Notes: generated by a model from the sequence alone, not told the origin. Shown: positions 34,381 through 43,630, numbered from the stretch's first letter. The stretch: DNA of 64,000 nucleotides from Veillonella agrestimuris (GCF_943193065.1 NZ_CALPCS010000007.1:43515-107514), one strand, 5' to 3'. Translations and numbers: made by a program.

Positions 34381-35748
34381 ATGTTAGATAAGTTATTTGC
34401 GCTCCGTGAACGTAATACGACGGTAAAAACAGAGATTTTAGCTGGCATTACAACGTTCATCACAATGGCGTACATTCTATTTTTAGCACCAAATATCTTA
34501 AGCCTTGCAGGCATGGATAAAGATGCTGTTCTCATTGCTACTGCTTTAGGGGCGGGCCTTGTAACGATTGCTATGGGCCTTTTCGTTAATTATCCTATCG
34601 CGTTAGCGCCAGGCGTTGGCCTTCTAGCCTTTTACGCCTTCACCGTTGTACTCGGTATGGGCATCGCTTGGCAAACAGCATTGGGCGCCGTATTTATTTC
34701 AGGCCTTGTATTCCTCGTCCTTACATTGACATCGGTGCGGCAAATGATCGTAGAAGGCATTCCGTCCTCTATGAAAGTAGCCATCACCGTTGGCATTGGC
34801 TTATTCATTGCTATTATTGGCCTTAAATTATCTGGCCTTATGGCTATTTCCATTAGTTTGTCTCCTAACTCTTTAGGTCAAGTTGTACAAACCCATGGCA
34901 ATATGGTGCCACCAGCATCCGAAACATTACTAACACTAGGTAATTTGCAAGATGGTAACACATTATTAGCTTTATTTAGCTTAATTTTTACATCTCTTTT
35001 GATGGCTCGCAATGTGCAAGGTTCTTTATTGATCGGCGTTATTGTGACTACTATTATTTCCTATATGACAGGCTTATCTACATTGCCTGACAATTTCCAA
35101 GTCTTCGCTGTGCCAGATTTTTCTAAAGCAGCGTTCTTTGAACTGGACATTCCTGGCGCCTTACATTTAGGCCTCATTACAATCATTTTCTCCTTCACTT
35201 TCGTGGAACTCTTTGACTCCATGGGTACCCTTATCGGTACAGCTACGAAGGCGAATATTGCAAATCCTAAAACAGGATCTTTCCCAGGCCTTGGTAAAGC
35301 TATGACCGTAGACGCCCTCGGTGTAAGCGCTGGTGCACTGTTAGGTACATCTACTATTACGGCTTTCATTGAAAGCGCCGCTGGCGTAGGCGCTGGTGGT
35401 CGTACAGGCTTAACAGCAGTGACGACAGGAGTATTATTCTTAATCTGTTTATTCGTAGCACCGCTTGTACTATTAGTGCCAACAGCGGCTACCTCTCCTA
35501 TCCTTATCTTAGTAGGTGCATTAATGCTTGGCGCTATTAAAGAAATCAACTTTGACGATTGGACTGAAGGTTTTCCAGCGTTCTTAGTGATTACATTAAT
35601 GCCCTTTACTTACAGCATTGCGAATGGTATCTCTGCTGGTTTAATCGCTTACCCACTACTTAAAATCGTAGCGGGTCGACCGAAGGAAGTAAATTGGATT
35701 ATGTATGTACTCGCTATTCTAGTAGCGATTCGTTATATTTTCTTCTAA
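34381..35748 (+). CDS. NCS2/AzgA family purine permease
   Basis: The 455-residue membrane protein has about thirteen segments and starts LFALRERNTTVKTEILAGIT, the typical opening of AzgA-type adenine/guanine/hypoxanthine:H+ symporters. Further marks are NYPIALAPGVGLLAFYAFTV, FTFVELFDSMGTLIGTATKA and SAAGVGAGGRTGLTAV. The start is preceded by ATAGGAGG. I looked for a purine riboswitch upstream and did not find one. Confidence 0.9.
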   Translation: MLDKLFALRERNTTVKTEILAGITTFITMAYILFLAPNILSLAGMDKDAVLIATALGAGLVTIAMGLFVNYPIALAPGVGLLAFYAFTVVLGMGIAWQTALGAVFISGLVFLVLTLTSVRQMIVEGIPSSMKVAITVGIGLFIAIIGLKLSGLMAISISLSPNSLGQVVQTHGNMVPPASETLLTLGNLQDGNTLLALFSLIFTSLLMARNVQGSLLIGVIVTTIISYMTGLSTLPDNFQVFAVPDFSKAAFFELDIPGALHLGLITIIFSFTFVELFDSMGTLIGTATKANIANPKTGSFPGLGKAMTVDALGVSAGALLGTSTITAFIESAAGVGAGGRTGLTAVTTGVLFLICLFVAPLVLLVPTAATSPILILVGALMLGAIKEINFDDWTEGFPAFLVITLMPFTYSIANGISAGLIAYPLLKIVAGRPKEVNWIMYVLAILVAIRYIFF

Positions 35749-35779
35749 CCAGAATCGGTTCATTTGTAAACGCTCTAAT

Positions 35780-35824
35780 TAATCCCCGTACAGCTTAGTG
35801 TTAGGCTGTACGGGGATTATTATT
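35780..35824 (+). terminator. Terminator of the purine permease gene
   Basis: TAATCCCCGTACAGC (35780-35794) pairs perfectly with GCTGTACGGGGATTA (35805-35819) and is followed by TTATTTT. Confidence 0.9.
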
Positions 35825-35903
35825 TTACCCTCCTGATGTTTACGGCAATTATATACATTCATTCACTTGTATCCCCTATTAATTGTCCACTGTAAAAATA
35901 CAT

Positions 35904-35932
35904 TTGACATTTAGTAATAGATATTATAGAAT
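35904..35932 (+). promoter_or_regulatory. Promoter of the amino-acid permease
   Basis: A perfect TTGACA (35904-35909), a 17-bp spacer and TAGAAT (35927-35932). Transcription should start near 35939. Confidence 0.75.
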
Positions 35933-35962
35933 AAAACATATTTTTTAGCCTAGTAAGACACG

Positions 35963-35991
35963 AAAAGCTATGGATACCCATAGCTTTTTGT
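35963..35991 (+). terminator. Leader terminator (possible attenuator) before the amino-acid permease
   Basis: AAAAGCTATGG (35963-35973) pairs with CCATAGCTTTT (35978-35988) around ATAC and is followed by TG and a T-rich run. It lies between the promoter and the gene, about 25 bases after the predicted start of transcription, so transcripts must pass it to reach the permease. Confidence 0.55.
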
Positions 35992-36046
35992 CGTTTCATT
36001 GCTAAGCAGTGTTAGTTGTAAGTATTGTTAGAAAAGAGGTTCTACT

Positions 36047-37489
36047 ATGTCGACACATAACCAGTTGAAACGGGGCCTCAAGAACAGACACGTTCAGTTG
36101 CTCGCCATCGGCGGTGCCATCGGAACAGGTCTATTCTTGGGCTCTGGCCGAGCCATTCACTTAGCCGGTCCATCCATACTCTTTGCCTATTTAATTACCG
36201 GCATTATTTGTTTCTTTATTATGCGAGCTTTAGGGGAATTACTATTATCTAATTTAAATCATCATTCCTTTATCGACTTCGTAGAAGAGTATTTAGGCGA
36301 TCGAGCAGCCTTTATTACAGGCTGGACATACTGGTTTTGCTGGCTTTCACTAGCCATGGCAGATTTGACAGCAGTAGGCCTTTATATGCAGTACTGGATA
36401 CCGTGGCTCCCGCAATGGGTGCCAGCCTTGCTAGTCTTAATCGCTTTATTGCTGATGAACTTAACGGCAGTAAAGCATTTCGGCGAAATGGAATTTTGGT
36501 TCGCTATGATCAAAGTCGTCGCCATCGTATCTCTCATTATTATCGGCCTTATTATGATTTTCACAGGCTTCACCACCGACGTAGGAGCTGCGGCATTTAG
36601 CAATTTATGGAATTACGGAGGATGGTTCCCTAACGGGACTATGGGATTTATCTTATCCTTCCAAATGGTCGTATTTGCTTTCACAGGTATTGAGCTAGTA
36701 GGCCTCACAGCAGGAGAAACAGAAAATCCGGAAAAAGTAATTCCTATGGCTATTAATAACATTCCATTGCGCATTATTTTATTCTACATTGGCTCCTTAG
36801 CCATTATTATGAGTATTTACCCGTGGACAGCTGTTAACCCAGCAGCCAGTCCATTTGTAGCTATCTTTGCAGCTGTAGGTATTACGGCAGCAGCAGGTAT
36901 TGTAAACTTCGTTGTTCTCACATCTGCTGCATCGGCTACAAACTCTGGTATTTTTAGTACAGGCCGTATGATTTACGCCCTAGCCAAACGAGGCCATGCA
37001 CCGCAATCGATGCGCCGCCTTACCCACAGCAGTGTTCCATATCAAGCGATTATCTTCTCTGCTGCGGTACTGCTCATTACAGTAGTTCTAAACTACGTTA
37101 TGCCAGAAGCCGTGTTCGTTATGATTACATCTATCTCTACATTCTGTTTCATCTTCATTTGGGCCATGATGGTCATTTGCCATATGAAATATAGAAAGCA
37201 AAATCCTGAACTAGCTGCACAATCAACATTTAAAATGCCACTATACCCAGTGATGAACTACATCATCCTTGCTTTCTTTGTATTCATTCTCGTTATTTTG
37301 GCATTAAACGAAGATACTCGCATTGCTTTATTATTTACACCAATTTGGTTCATCATTTTATGGGCCTTCTACTCCATGTTAAATACAGACGATACAGACG
37401 CTTTAAGCGAAGAAATTATCGACATGGCTGGTGTGAAAGAACATTATAAAAAACAACAAGCAGAAGATCACGATAATTATACGATTTAA
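36047..37489 (+). CDS. Amino-acid permease, APC superfamily (AAT type)
   Basis: The 480-residue protein has twelve membrane segments and the AAT family opening LKRGLKNRHVQLLAIGGAIGTGLFLGSG, shown by the pieces NRHVQLLAIGGAIGTGLF and LAGPSILFAYL. Later marks are FTGIELVGLTAGETENPEK and TSAASATNSGIFSTGRM. The family includes carriers for Lys, His, Pro, aromatic amino acids and Ser; the substrate is not clear here. The ATG follows AAAGAGG. A leader terminator precedes the gene. Confidence 0.9.
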   Translation: MSTHNQLKRGLKNRHVQLLAIGGAIGTGLFLGSGRAIHLAGPSILFAYLITGIICFFIMRALGELLLSNLNHHSFIDFVEEYLGDRAAFITGWTYWFCWLSLAMADLTAVGLYMQYWIPWLPQWVPALLVLIALLLMNLTAVKHFGEMEFWFAMIKVVAIVSLIIIGLIMIFTGFTTDVGAAAFSNLWNYGGWFPNGTMGFILSFQMVVFAFTGIELVGLTAGETENPEKVIPMAINNIPLRIILFYIGSLAIIMSIYPWTAVNPAASPFVAIFAAVGITAAAGIVNFVVLTSAASATNSGIFSTGRMIYALAKRGHAPQSMRRLTHSSVPYQAIIFSAAVLLITVVLNYVMPEAVFVMITSISTFCFIFIWAMMVICHMKYRKQNPELAAQSTFKMPLYPVMNYIILAFFVFILVILALNEDTRIALLFTPIWFIILWAFYSMLNTDDTDALSEEIIDMAGVKEHYKKQQAEDHDNYTI

Positions 37490-37491
37490 AA

Positions 37492-37526
37492 AAAATGCCC
37501 TACATACTTCTTATGTAGGGCATTTT
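37492..37526. terminator. Terminator between the permease and vapC
   Basis: AAAATGCCCTACATA (37492-37506) pairs perfectly with TATGTAGGGCATTTT (37512-37526). It serves both converging units. Confidence 0.9.
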
Positions 37527-37544
37527 AATGTAAAAATTCTATCA

Positions 37545-37949
37545 TTATCCTTTTGTCCAATCTTCAATCTGTAGCTGACTGACTCTCGCAAATTCTCGAC
37601 TATTATTGGTTACAAGAATTAAGTCATTAGCTCTAGCATGTCCTGCAATTAGCATATCCATAATGCCTATGACAGTTCCAGCAAGTTCTAATTCTGCACG
37701 TATTTTTCCATACTCCTCTGCTGCAATACCATTAAAATCAAGAATTTGAATAGATGATAATAACAAAGATAATGCCAGTCTATTTTTATCTTTGTAGGTA
37801 CTCTTTTCAACACCATGAATTAATTCTGCATACGTTATAGAGGAAATACAAATATCACTAGGTTTATGTTTTCTAAAGGCTTCAATTACTTCCATAGGTT
37901 TCTGTTTTATTGCAAAAATACATATATTTGTATCGAGCATATATTTCAC
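37545..37949 (-). CDS. vapC: VapC-like PIN-domain toxin
   Basis: The 134-residue PIN endonuclease has the acidic metal-binding residues D6 (YMLDTNICI), E42 (TYAELIHG) and D98 (IMDMLIAGHA), with TNNSREF at the usual fourth position. VapC toxins cut tRNA or rRNA when freed from VapB. It overlaps the vapB gene by 4 bases. All key residues are intact, so the toxin should be active. Confidence 0.9.
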   Translation of the reverse strand: MKYMLDTNICIFAIKQKPMEVIEAFRKHKPSDICISSITYAELIHGVEKSTYKDKNRLALSLLLSSIQILDFNGIAAEEYGKIRAELELAGTVIGIMDMLIAGHARANDLILVTNNSREFARVSQLQIEDWTKG

Positions 37950-38176
37950 AGAGAATCACGCTCCTGTCGATCATTCCCTACTCGCCCATCATTCATAAAA
38001 TCATCTGTAAACATGGAGAGCCCTGCAATAAATCCTCCCCACTCATCATTTTTAGGAACGAGCATTACAATATTTCCTACTTTATTGATAATCACTTCAT
38101 CCCCATCAAATCGGAACTCTTTTGGCAATCGTACAGCTTGACTTCGTCCATTTTCAAATAATTTAGCAGTCAACAT
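37946..38176 (-). CDS. vapB: VapB antitoxin (AbrB/SpoVT type)
   Basis: The 76-residue protein begins MLTAKLFENGRSQAVRLPKEFRF in pieces LTAKLFENGRSQAVRLPKE, the swapped-hairpin AbrB DNA-binding domain of VapB antitoxins. The C-terminal part (about 45-76) should wrap the toxin. It is first in the operon, with an AAGGAGG site, and probably represses its own promoter. Confidence 0.9.
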   Translation of the reverse strand: MLTAKLFENGRSQAVRLPKEFRFDGDEVIINKVGNIVMLVPKNDEWGGFIAGLSMFTDDFMNDGRVGNDRQERDSL

Positions 38177-38265
38177 AAGAAATCACCTCCTTATCATCAG
38201 TATATATCAAAGTATATATCACTACAAGAAGATATTAAAATTGATACAGCAGGATCTCATATAAA

Positions 38266-38303
38266 CATAAATAAGACGGCTTAATATAACCGTCTTATTT
38301 ATG
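38266..38303 (-). terminator. Terminator of the CDF transporter gene
   Basis: CATAAATAAGACGG (38266-38279) pairs perfectly with CCGTCTTATTTATG (38290-38303). Confidence 0.75.
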
Positions 38304-38336
38304 TAACTATTTTATTGTTTCTAATTAATTCTGTCA

Positions 38337-39461
38337 CTAATTACTAAAATCCACATCCACAATGGCAAATTGTGTATAGTCTGGGTATCGTTCTTTCATA
38401 GCCGCTTTAATGAGTTCCAATGTACCATATGGATCTTCTTCGTCAAAGTTAAAAATAATGTCATAGTAAATAACTTTTTCTTTAAGTTTTACATAAAAAG
38501 CATGGACTTGAACAACATTTGTATATAAGCTCAATACTTGGTCTAAAGCTTGGCGAATGGCAGATACTTCAACGCTAATTTCATTTTCTGCATATATGCC
38601 AACGGTCATAGCGATGCCAAATTTTTTATATAAATGAACGGCAATGCCTTTCAAGAGTGGGTGAATTTCACCAGCCGTTAAATGTTCTGGTACAGAAACA
38701 TGAACAGATCCGACGGTCTCACCAGGGCCATAGCTATTTAAAATTAAATCGTATACACCTCCTACTTGCGGGTGCATAGCGATGGTTTCTTTAATTTCTC
38801 GCACTAAATTATCATCCGCCCGAATACCCAACAATTTATTGTACATCTCACGGAGGATTTCAAAGGCCGTTTTCAAAATAAAGAAAGAGATAATAGCCCC
38901 CACATAGCCTTGTATATCAATATTTAGAAAATATACGAGGCCTGCGGATACTAACGTAGCAAAGGTAATGACTGCATCAAATAAAGCATCTACACCAGAT
39001 GCAACGAGCGCATCAGATCTGTATTTTTCACCTTGTGCCTTCGTATAGCGCCCCATGATGACTTTCACAATGATGGCTGCTGCAATGATGACTAGTCCAG
39101 GAATATCAAAAACAGATGGTTCAGGGTTGAGAATTTTATCAATTGACTCCTTAAGTGACATGAACCCTGCCGTCAAAATGATGAAAGCAATGGCCATGGT
39201 CGTCATATATTCAGTGCGCCCATGACCGAAAGGATGTTCCTTATCAGCCCGTTTCGAAGCTAACTTCGTACCAATAATAGTCAGTACCGATGATAAAACA
39301 TCTGTTAAATTGTTTACCGCATCAAGGATAATAGCAATGGAATTAGATGCAAAGCCTACAAATATTTTAAAGCCTACCAGCACTGCATTCCCTAATATCC
39401 CTTTAACACTAGTCATAGTTATGGCTCGATGACGTTCCACACTACGTTCTTCTAAAATCAT
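38337..39461 (-). CDS. Cation diffusion facilitator family transporter
   Basis: The 374-residue protein exports divalent metals. It shows the metal-site segments DAVNNLTDVLSSVLTIIG and HPFGHGRTEYM, then DALVASGVDALFDAVITFATL. The C-terminal cytoplasmic domain is longer than usual, with a second ferredoxin-like stretch (about 295-374). The D-x3-D site in membrane segment 5 and the N-x3-D in segment 2 favour manganese, but zinc, iron and cobalt cannot be excluded. It is a single-gene unit. Confidence 0.88.
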   Translation of the reverse strand: MILEERSVERHRAITMTSVKGILGNAVLVGFKIFVGFASNSIAIILDAVNNLTDVLSSVLTIIGTKLASKRADKEHPFGHGRTEYMTTMAIAFIILTAGFMSLKESIDKILNPEPSVFDIPGLVIIAAAIIVKVIMGRYTKAQGEKYRSDALVASGVDALFDAVITFATLVSAGLVYFLNIDIQGYVGAIISFFILKTAFEILREMYNKLLGIRADDNLVREIKETIAMHPQVGGVYDLILNSYGPGETVGSVHVSVPEHLTAGEIHPLLKGIAVHLYKKFGIAMTVGIYAENEISVEVSAIRQALDQVLSLYTNVVQVHAFYVKLKEKVIYYDIIFNFDEEDPYGTLELIKAAMKERYPDYTQFAIVDVDFSN

Positions 39462-39585
39462 AATGCACCTCTTACATAGTCCCTTTATAGATTAATATAG
39501 ACATCTTAGCATATATTTCCATATCTATGTAGTGATTTTAATGATATAGTTCATAGAATCTATATATAATAAAAATTTCTAATAA

Positions 39586-40710
39586 CTAAACCTCTACAAT
39601 CATCCGATCCCCTGTGCGTATGTGGTCAAAAACGACCTTTGTTGCACGCAATTGGAATGAATTTTCTGTCATTTGTCCACCGTATAAGCTATCCCCAACG
39701 AGAGGATGTCCACAGTGACTGAAAGCAACGCGAATTTGATGTGTTTTGCCAGTCCACAAGCGGATTTCCACTTTTGTACAACCAGAAACACTAGTATTTA
39801 TCTGTATTTCTAAACCTTGTAACGTCGAGTCGATATCGTCATTTTTATGGCGTCTATAGGTATTACCCACAGCACTTGTAAAGTTATCCACCGACTTATC
39901 CACATTATCCACATCTGCACCATCATTGTCCACAAAGTTATCCACAGCTAGTTCCATAGGTGTATCTTCACCGTGCACAATCCCACTCTTTCGCTTATCA
40001 TTTTTTTTGATAACTCTGTATTCAGTACGCGTCATAACCCCCGACTCGTGTACTTCGTAATGAATACCATCAGCGCTACGACGCATAGGAAGTTCTAATA
40101 AGCCTCCTTCTGTCGATAATAAACCGTCTGTACTAGGTATAATTCCTTCTACAATGGCTGTATACCACTTCTCAAAGCGATCATCATCCATCTGTTGCTG
40201 GTATAAACTTTGGGCTAACCCACTTTTAGCGATGACGATACAACCTGTTGTATCTCGATCTAAACGATTTAAAAAACGTACTTTTCGTTTAATACCATGT
40301 TCTCGAAAATAATGAGCTACACCATTAGCCAACGACACTTGGTTTGGCGAATTTACCGTCACACCTGCTGGTTTATCAAGGATAAGCAAATCATCATCTT
40401 CATAGACAATCTGTAGATCCATCGCCACCGGTTCATAGTCAATTTTTTCTTTCGCCATCGCAATCCATACTTCGCTGCCTATAGCAACCTCTGTTTTCGG
40501 TGTTGCCTTGTGTCCATCCACATGGATTAATTTCTCATCAAAGAGCTTCACCATCGCTTTACGAGGATACAATGTGTCTAATAGAGCCCCTAATAGCACA
40601 GTAGGGGTTTCATATTGAGAAGCTTCTTTTGCATCGCTCTGCACACGTTCTATATGCGCTTCTGTAACAGTCCACACTATATCATCTGGTCTCTGTGTTT
40701 TTCGTGCCAT
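39586..40710 (-). CDS. RluA family pseudouridine synthase with a low-complexity insert
   Basis: It should isomerise uridines in rRNA or tRNA. The 374-residue protein has an S4-like N-terminal part, LLILDKPAGVTVNSP, the catalytic aspartate D151 in LNRLDRDTTGC, and the C-terminal GKTHQIRVAFSHCGHPLVGD. Residues 237-298 are an acidic, low-complexity insert not expected in this family, with repeated Val-Asp-Asn units. At DNA level those repeats are a cluster of DnaA boxes (39863-39946). The exact rRNA target (RluC, RluD or other) is not clear. An AAAAGGAG site precedes the ATG. Confidence 0.87.
   Translation of the reverse strand: MARKTQRPDDIVWTVTEAHIERVQSDAKEASQYETPTVLLGALLDTLYPRKAMVKLFDEKLIHVDGHKATPKTEVAIGSEVWIAMAKEKIDYEPVAMDLQIVYEDDDLLILDKPAGVTVNSPNQVSLANGVAHYFREHGIKRKVRFLNRLDRDTTGCIVIAKSGLAQSLYQQQMDDDRFEKWYTAIVEGIIPSTDGLLSTEGGLLELPMRRSADGIHYEVHESGVMTRTEYRVIKKNDKRKSGIVHGEDTPMELAVDNFVDNDGADVDNVDKSVDNFTSAVGNTYRRHKNDDIDSTLQGLEIQINTSVSGCTKVEIRLWTGKTHQIRVAFSHCGHPLVGDSLYGGQMTENSFQLRATKVVFDHIRTGDRMIVEV
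39863..39946 (+). promoter_or_regulatory. Cluster of six DnaA-box-like sites inside the rluA-type gene
   Basis: TTATCCACA occurs exactly at 39896-39904, 39905-39913 and 39938-39946. One-mismatch copies lie at 39863 (TTACCCACA), 39884 (TTATCCACC) and 39926 (TTGTCCACA). All have the same orientation. On the coding strand they are GTG-GAT-AA codons for Val-Asp-Asn. An AT-rich intergenic stretch lies at 39462-39585. Confidence 0.7.
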
Positions 40711-40778
40711 TAGAGGCTCCTTTTCTATACATCGTTTACTAACTATCGTTTAATAAATACGTTCCATTAACTCATTAT

Positions 40779-43364
40779 TTAATATATACGTTCCACTAAC
40801 TGTGGATCTCGAGGCAAGTAGTTAAGGAATGCGCTCGCCTCTGTCCCTTGTCCGCGCTGGGACTCACGAGTATAGGTAATAACTAGTTCTTCTTTTGGCC
40901 GCGTAATAGCTACATAGAACAATCGTTTTTCTTCCTCTTCATTGCCTTCTTTTAAGGCCATAAAGCTAGGGAATACACCTTGGTTCATGCCTGCCAAAAA
41001 GACGTGGTCAAACTCGCTACCTTTCGATTGATGAACTGTAATAATCGGTATGCGGTTATCGCCTTTCAGCTGTTGCTGTGGTTCCCCTGCAGTTAAAGCA
41101 GCCAATTGTAAAATATGGTTCAACCGAGCCAAACCAGTAGTTCCTTGGTATTCCTTATCGAGACTTTCCATAATTCGGTACAATTGGCGAATATATTGAA
41201 CCTTAGCCATTTCGCCGTGGGATTTATAGTACTCCAGAACACCCATTTGATTCATAATATAGGCTAACAATTGCGTCGGATTTTCCCGATGCATTTTCCC
41301 CCGCAAGGTCGCCATTTGCGACGCAATAGTGGTAAAAGCTGCTTTATATTGATTAATGGCAACCATGCGATCCGTCGTAGTAGGAATGATATTTTCTCGC
41401 ACAGCGTAAATCAACAATTGGGCTGTCGCCAAAATATCATCCATAGCATTATGCGTCGGTTCATGATGAATCGGAAAATGATTAGCTAAAAATCCTAACT
41501 TATGATTTTCCAAATTAGGATAGAATCGTCTAAATATATCTAATGTATCATATACAGCCTTACATTGCAGTTCTCCTAAATTATGACGTGCTAATTCATG
41601 ATTTAAGATGCTAATATCATAATTTACATTATGCCCTACAATAATATGATTATGTGCGAACTCTTTAAAATCTCGAAGTACTGTTGATGGATTTTCTCCG
41701 TATGCTTGCAAATATTCATCCGTGAAATGATGAACTAATGCAGAATCCCCTACAGGGCGACCAGGATTAATGAAACGCTCAAAGCTATCAACAACGTTTC
41801 CATCTTTGTCGATACGGATTGCTGCCATTTGAATGATTCGATCTTCTGTCGTATCAGTGCCCGTACTTTCTACATCAAACACAATTACATCGCCATCGAG
41901 GCCTTCTACTAGTTTTGCATAGGGCTCCGCTTCAAAAATAGGCATATCCATAAAATCCGTCAACTTCAAGCCTACTTTACGGATGCGTGGGCTTTCAATA
42001 TCCCGAATACGGGCTTCACCAATACCGGCAACGTAACGTTTAATGATTCGCTTCGCACTAACTGAGTCGTTCGGATTCATCAACAATTTAAAATAGGCCA
42101 TAATATCTTTGATTTCTTGACAGCGGAAAAATTTATACTCGTCAATAATCATAAACTCGCGCCCTTGTTCGGGCCCTTTATCGGCATTATAACGAGCAAA
42201 TAACTCGCTTAATCGCTGGGCTTTTCGATTATCTCGAACGAGGACCGCAATGGACGCATCACGAGGCAAAGCACAAATGGAATCGTAAATATAGTTAGCC
42301 TCTACGTATTCATTACGGCACCCCCTTACAAGGACAGGATTTCCACTGTTCTCTGCGTGCGCCCGTGGCAATTCATGGTACACGGAATTAACGAGCTCAG
42401 GGAACATGTTCTGCAACGTTTTAAAAGCGGTCGTAAAGAGGGTTCGATTGGACCGATAGTTCTCATAGAAGATGACTTTCACAGGGTCGAAATCGCGAGC
42501 GAAATCGGCCAGTAAACGGAACGGATCTGATCCGCGCCATTCGTAAATGGTCTGGAAATAATCGCCACAGAGCAACACGTAATTGCCTTCCCAAAGCATT
42601 TCCATTACTTTGTATTCCAAAACGCCAGTATCTTGCATTTCGTCCACCGCAATATACTTATAGCGACTGCGCCAACGCTCTCGCACTGTTTCATCTTGAA
42701 AAAGGCGATGTACACCGCAAATGAGATCCGTAAAGTCTACGCCGTGAACAGATTGCAAGCTTTCATCATAACTGGCAATCCACTGATACCCCACTTGCCA
42801 GAAATTGTTGAGAGCCTCCACCAAGGTATGATTGAAATGTTGGAACAATTTCTCTACCGCTTTAGCCTCTTCCTGGCGAAGGCGTTCAATAGTCCGTTTA
42901 TAATCATCACTGCTGCGATCTGAATAATAACTATAAAGAGATCTGTATTCTTTCACAAGGGCAATGAGATTGGCAAAGTTAATGTCCCGCATTTGGTTCG
43001 GTTTAAAAGGCATATAAAGCTCTTTACAATCTTCTTCATCAAAAATAGTCACATCTGTATAAAGTGATTCGTCTCGTTTACCCTCTTGTTGTAACACGTA
43101 AAAACAAAAGCTGTGGAACGTACTAATCTCCACAGCTTTCCCAGCGTTCCCCACCAAAGATTGAATACGCCCTTTCATTTCATTGGCCGCCTTATTAGTA
43201 AAGGTCATGCACAAAATTTCATGGGCCTCACTGCGGCCACTATCAATAATATGGGCCACCCGGTGCGCTAATGTATTCGTTTTTCCCGTCCCTGCGGACG
43301 CCAACAAGAGGATATTGCGGTCTAATTCATCGATAACGAGCTGTTGTTGACTATTAATAACCAT
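40779..43364 (-). CDS. UvrD-type helicase with an inserted DEDDh 3'-5' exonuclease domain
   Basis: The 861-residue protein has a superfamily 1 helicase split in two. The N-terminal part has Walker A LASAGTGKTN (21-30), TFTNKAANEMKGRI, Walker B VDEMQDT (240-246) and GDYFQTIYEWRGSD. The C-terminal part has ITVHQSKGSEFDHVFLAG and LFYVAITRPKEELVI. Between them, residues 490-655 form a DnaQ-like exonuclease: D497 and E499 in VFDVESTGTD, D583 in HNVNYDISILNHEL, and H638 and D643 in THNAMDDI. All catalytic residues of both activities are present. It should unwind and degrade DNA. It lies between the bofA-like and rluA-type genes in the recR cluster. Confidence 0.9.
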   Translation of the reverse strand: MVINSQQQLVIDELDRNILLLASAGTGKTNTLAHRVAHIIDSGRSEAHEILCMTFTNKAANEMKGRIQSLVGNAGKAVEISTFHSFCFYVLQQEGKRDESLYTDVTIFDEEDCKELYMPFKPNQMRDINFANLIALVKEYRSLYSYYSDRSSDDYKRTIERLRQEEAKAVEKLFQHFNHTLVEALNNFWQVGYQWIASYDESLQSVHGVDFTDLICGVHRLFQDETVRERWRSRYKYIAVDEMQDTGVLEYKVMEMLWEGNYVLLCGDYFQTIYEWRGSDPFRLLADFARDFDPVKVIFYENYRSNRTLFTTAFKTLQNMFPELVNSVYHELPRAHAENSGNPVLVRGCRNEYVEANYIYDSICALPRDASIAVLVRDNRKAQRLSELFARYNADKGPEQGREFMIIDEYKFFRCQEIKDIMAYFKLLMNPNDSVSAKRIIKRYVAGIGEARIRDIESPRIRKVGLKLTDFMDMPIFEAEPYAKLVEGLDGDVIVFDVESTGTDTTEDRIIQMAAIRIDKDGNVVDSFERFINPGRPVGDSALVHHFTDEYLQAYGENPSTVLRDFKEFAHNHIIVGHNVNYDISILNHELARHNLGELQCKAVYDTLDIFRRFYPNLENHKLGFLANHFPIHHEPTHNAMDDILATAQLLIYAVRENIIPTTTDRMVAINQYKAAFTTIASQMATLRGKMHRENPTQLLAYIMNQMGVLEYYKSHGEMAKVQYIRQLYRIMESLDKEYQGTTGLARLNHILQLAALTAGEPQQQLKGDNRIPIITVHQSKGSEFDHVFLAGMNQGVFPSFMALKEGNEEEEKRLFYVAITRPKEELVITYTRESQRGQGTEASAFLNYLPRDPQLVERIY

Positions 43365-43381
43365 ACTATCCTCCTCTTAGA

Positions 43382-43630
43382 TTAGAGCCAGTAATATATA
43401 GCGGCTAAGATCATCGGAATTGGGCCAAAGAGAACTGTTAAGGACCAAATACCGAGGCCAATATCCATAGGAATATTGAGAATATTCACACAAATCCAAT
43501 ACGTAGCAAAGCCAGTTACTAAGTTCCAAAAGACTTTTTTCAATGTAAAAAATGTCATTTTGAAAGCTACAATAGCCACTACAATGGCAATGACAGTTGA
43601 TACGATAGGTGATGCTAATAAGACTTCCAT
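43382..43630 (-). CDS. BofA-like small membrane protein
   Basis: The 82-residue protein has three hydrophobic segments, with the pattern NLVTGFATYWICVNILNIPMDIG and WSLTVLFGPIPMILAAIYYWL, here cited in the fragments NILNIPMDIG and GPIPMILAAIYY. That layout (N-x2-x-G, then N-x2-x-IP, then a Gly-Pro turn) resembles the BofA/SpoIVFB-inhibitor family. Position directly behind recR is the Bacillus bofA position. BofA holds back pro-sigma-K processing in spore formers. In a non-sporulating relative the role is unknown. Moderate certainty. Confidence 0.6.
   Translation of the reverse strand: MEVLLASPIVSTVIAIVVAIVAFKMTFFTLKKVFWNLVTGFATYWICVNILNIPMDIGLGIWSLTVLFGPIPMILAAIYYWL

Noticed and set aside
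35970..36005. Leader peptide before the amino-acid permease (MDTHSFLSFHC)
   Set aside because: It starts inside the terminator stem, has no ribosome site and no strong run of one amino acid.
39462..39946. A chromosomal origin at the DnaA-box cluster
   Set aside because: Boxes lie inside a gene and no dnaA or dnaN is in the window; a titration or control site is a safer reading.
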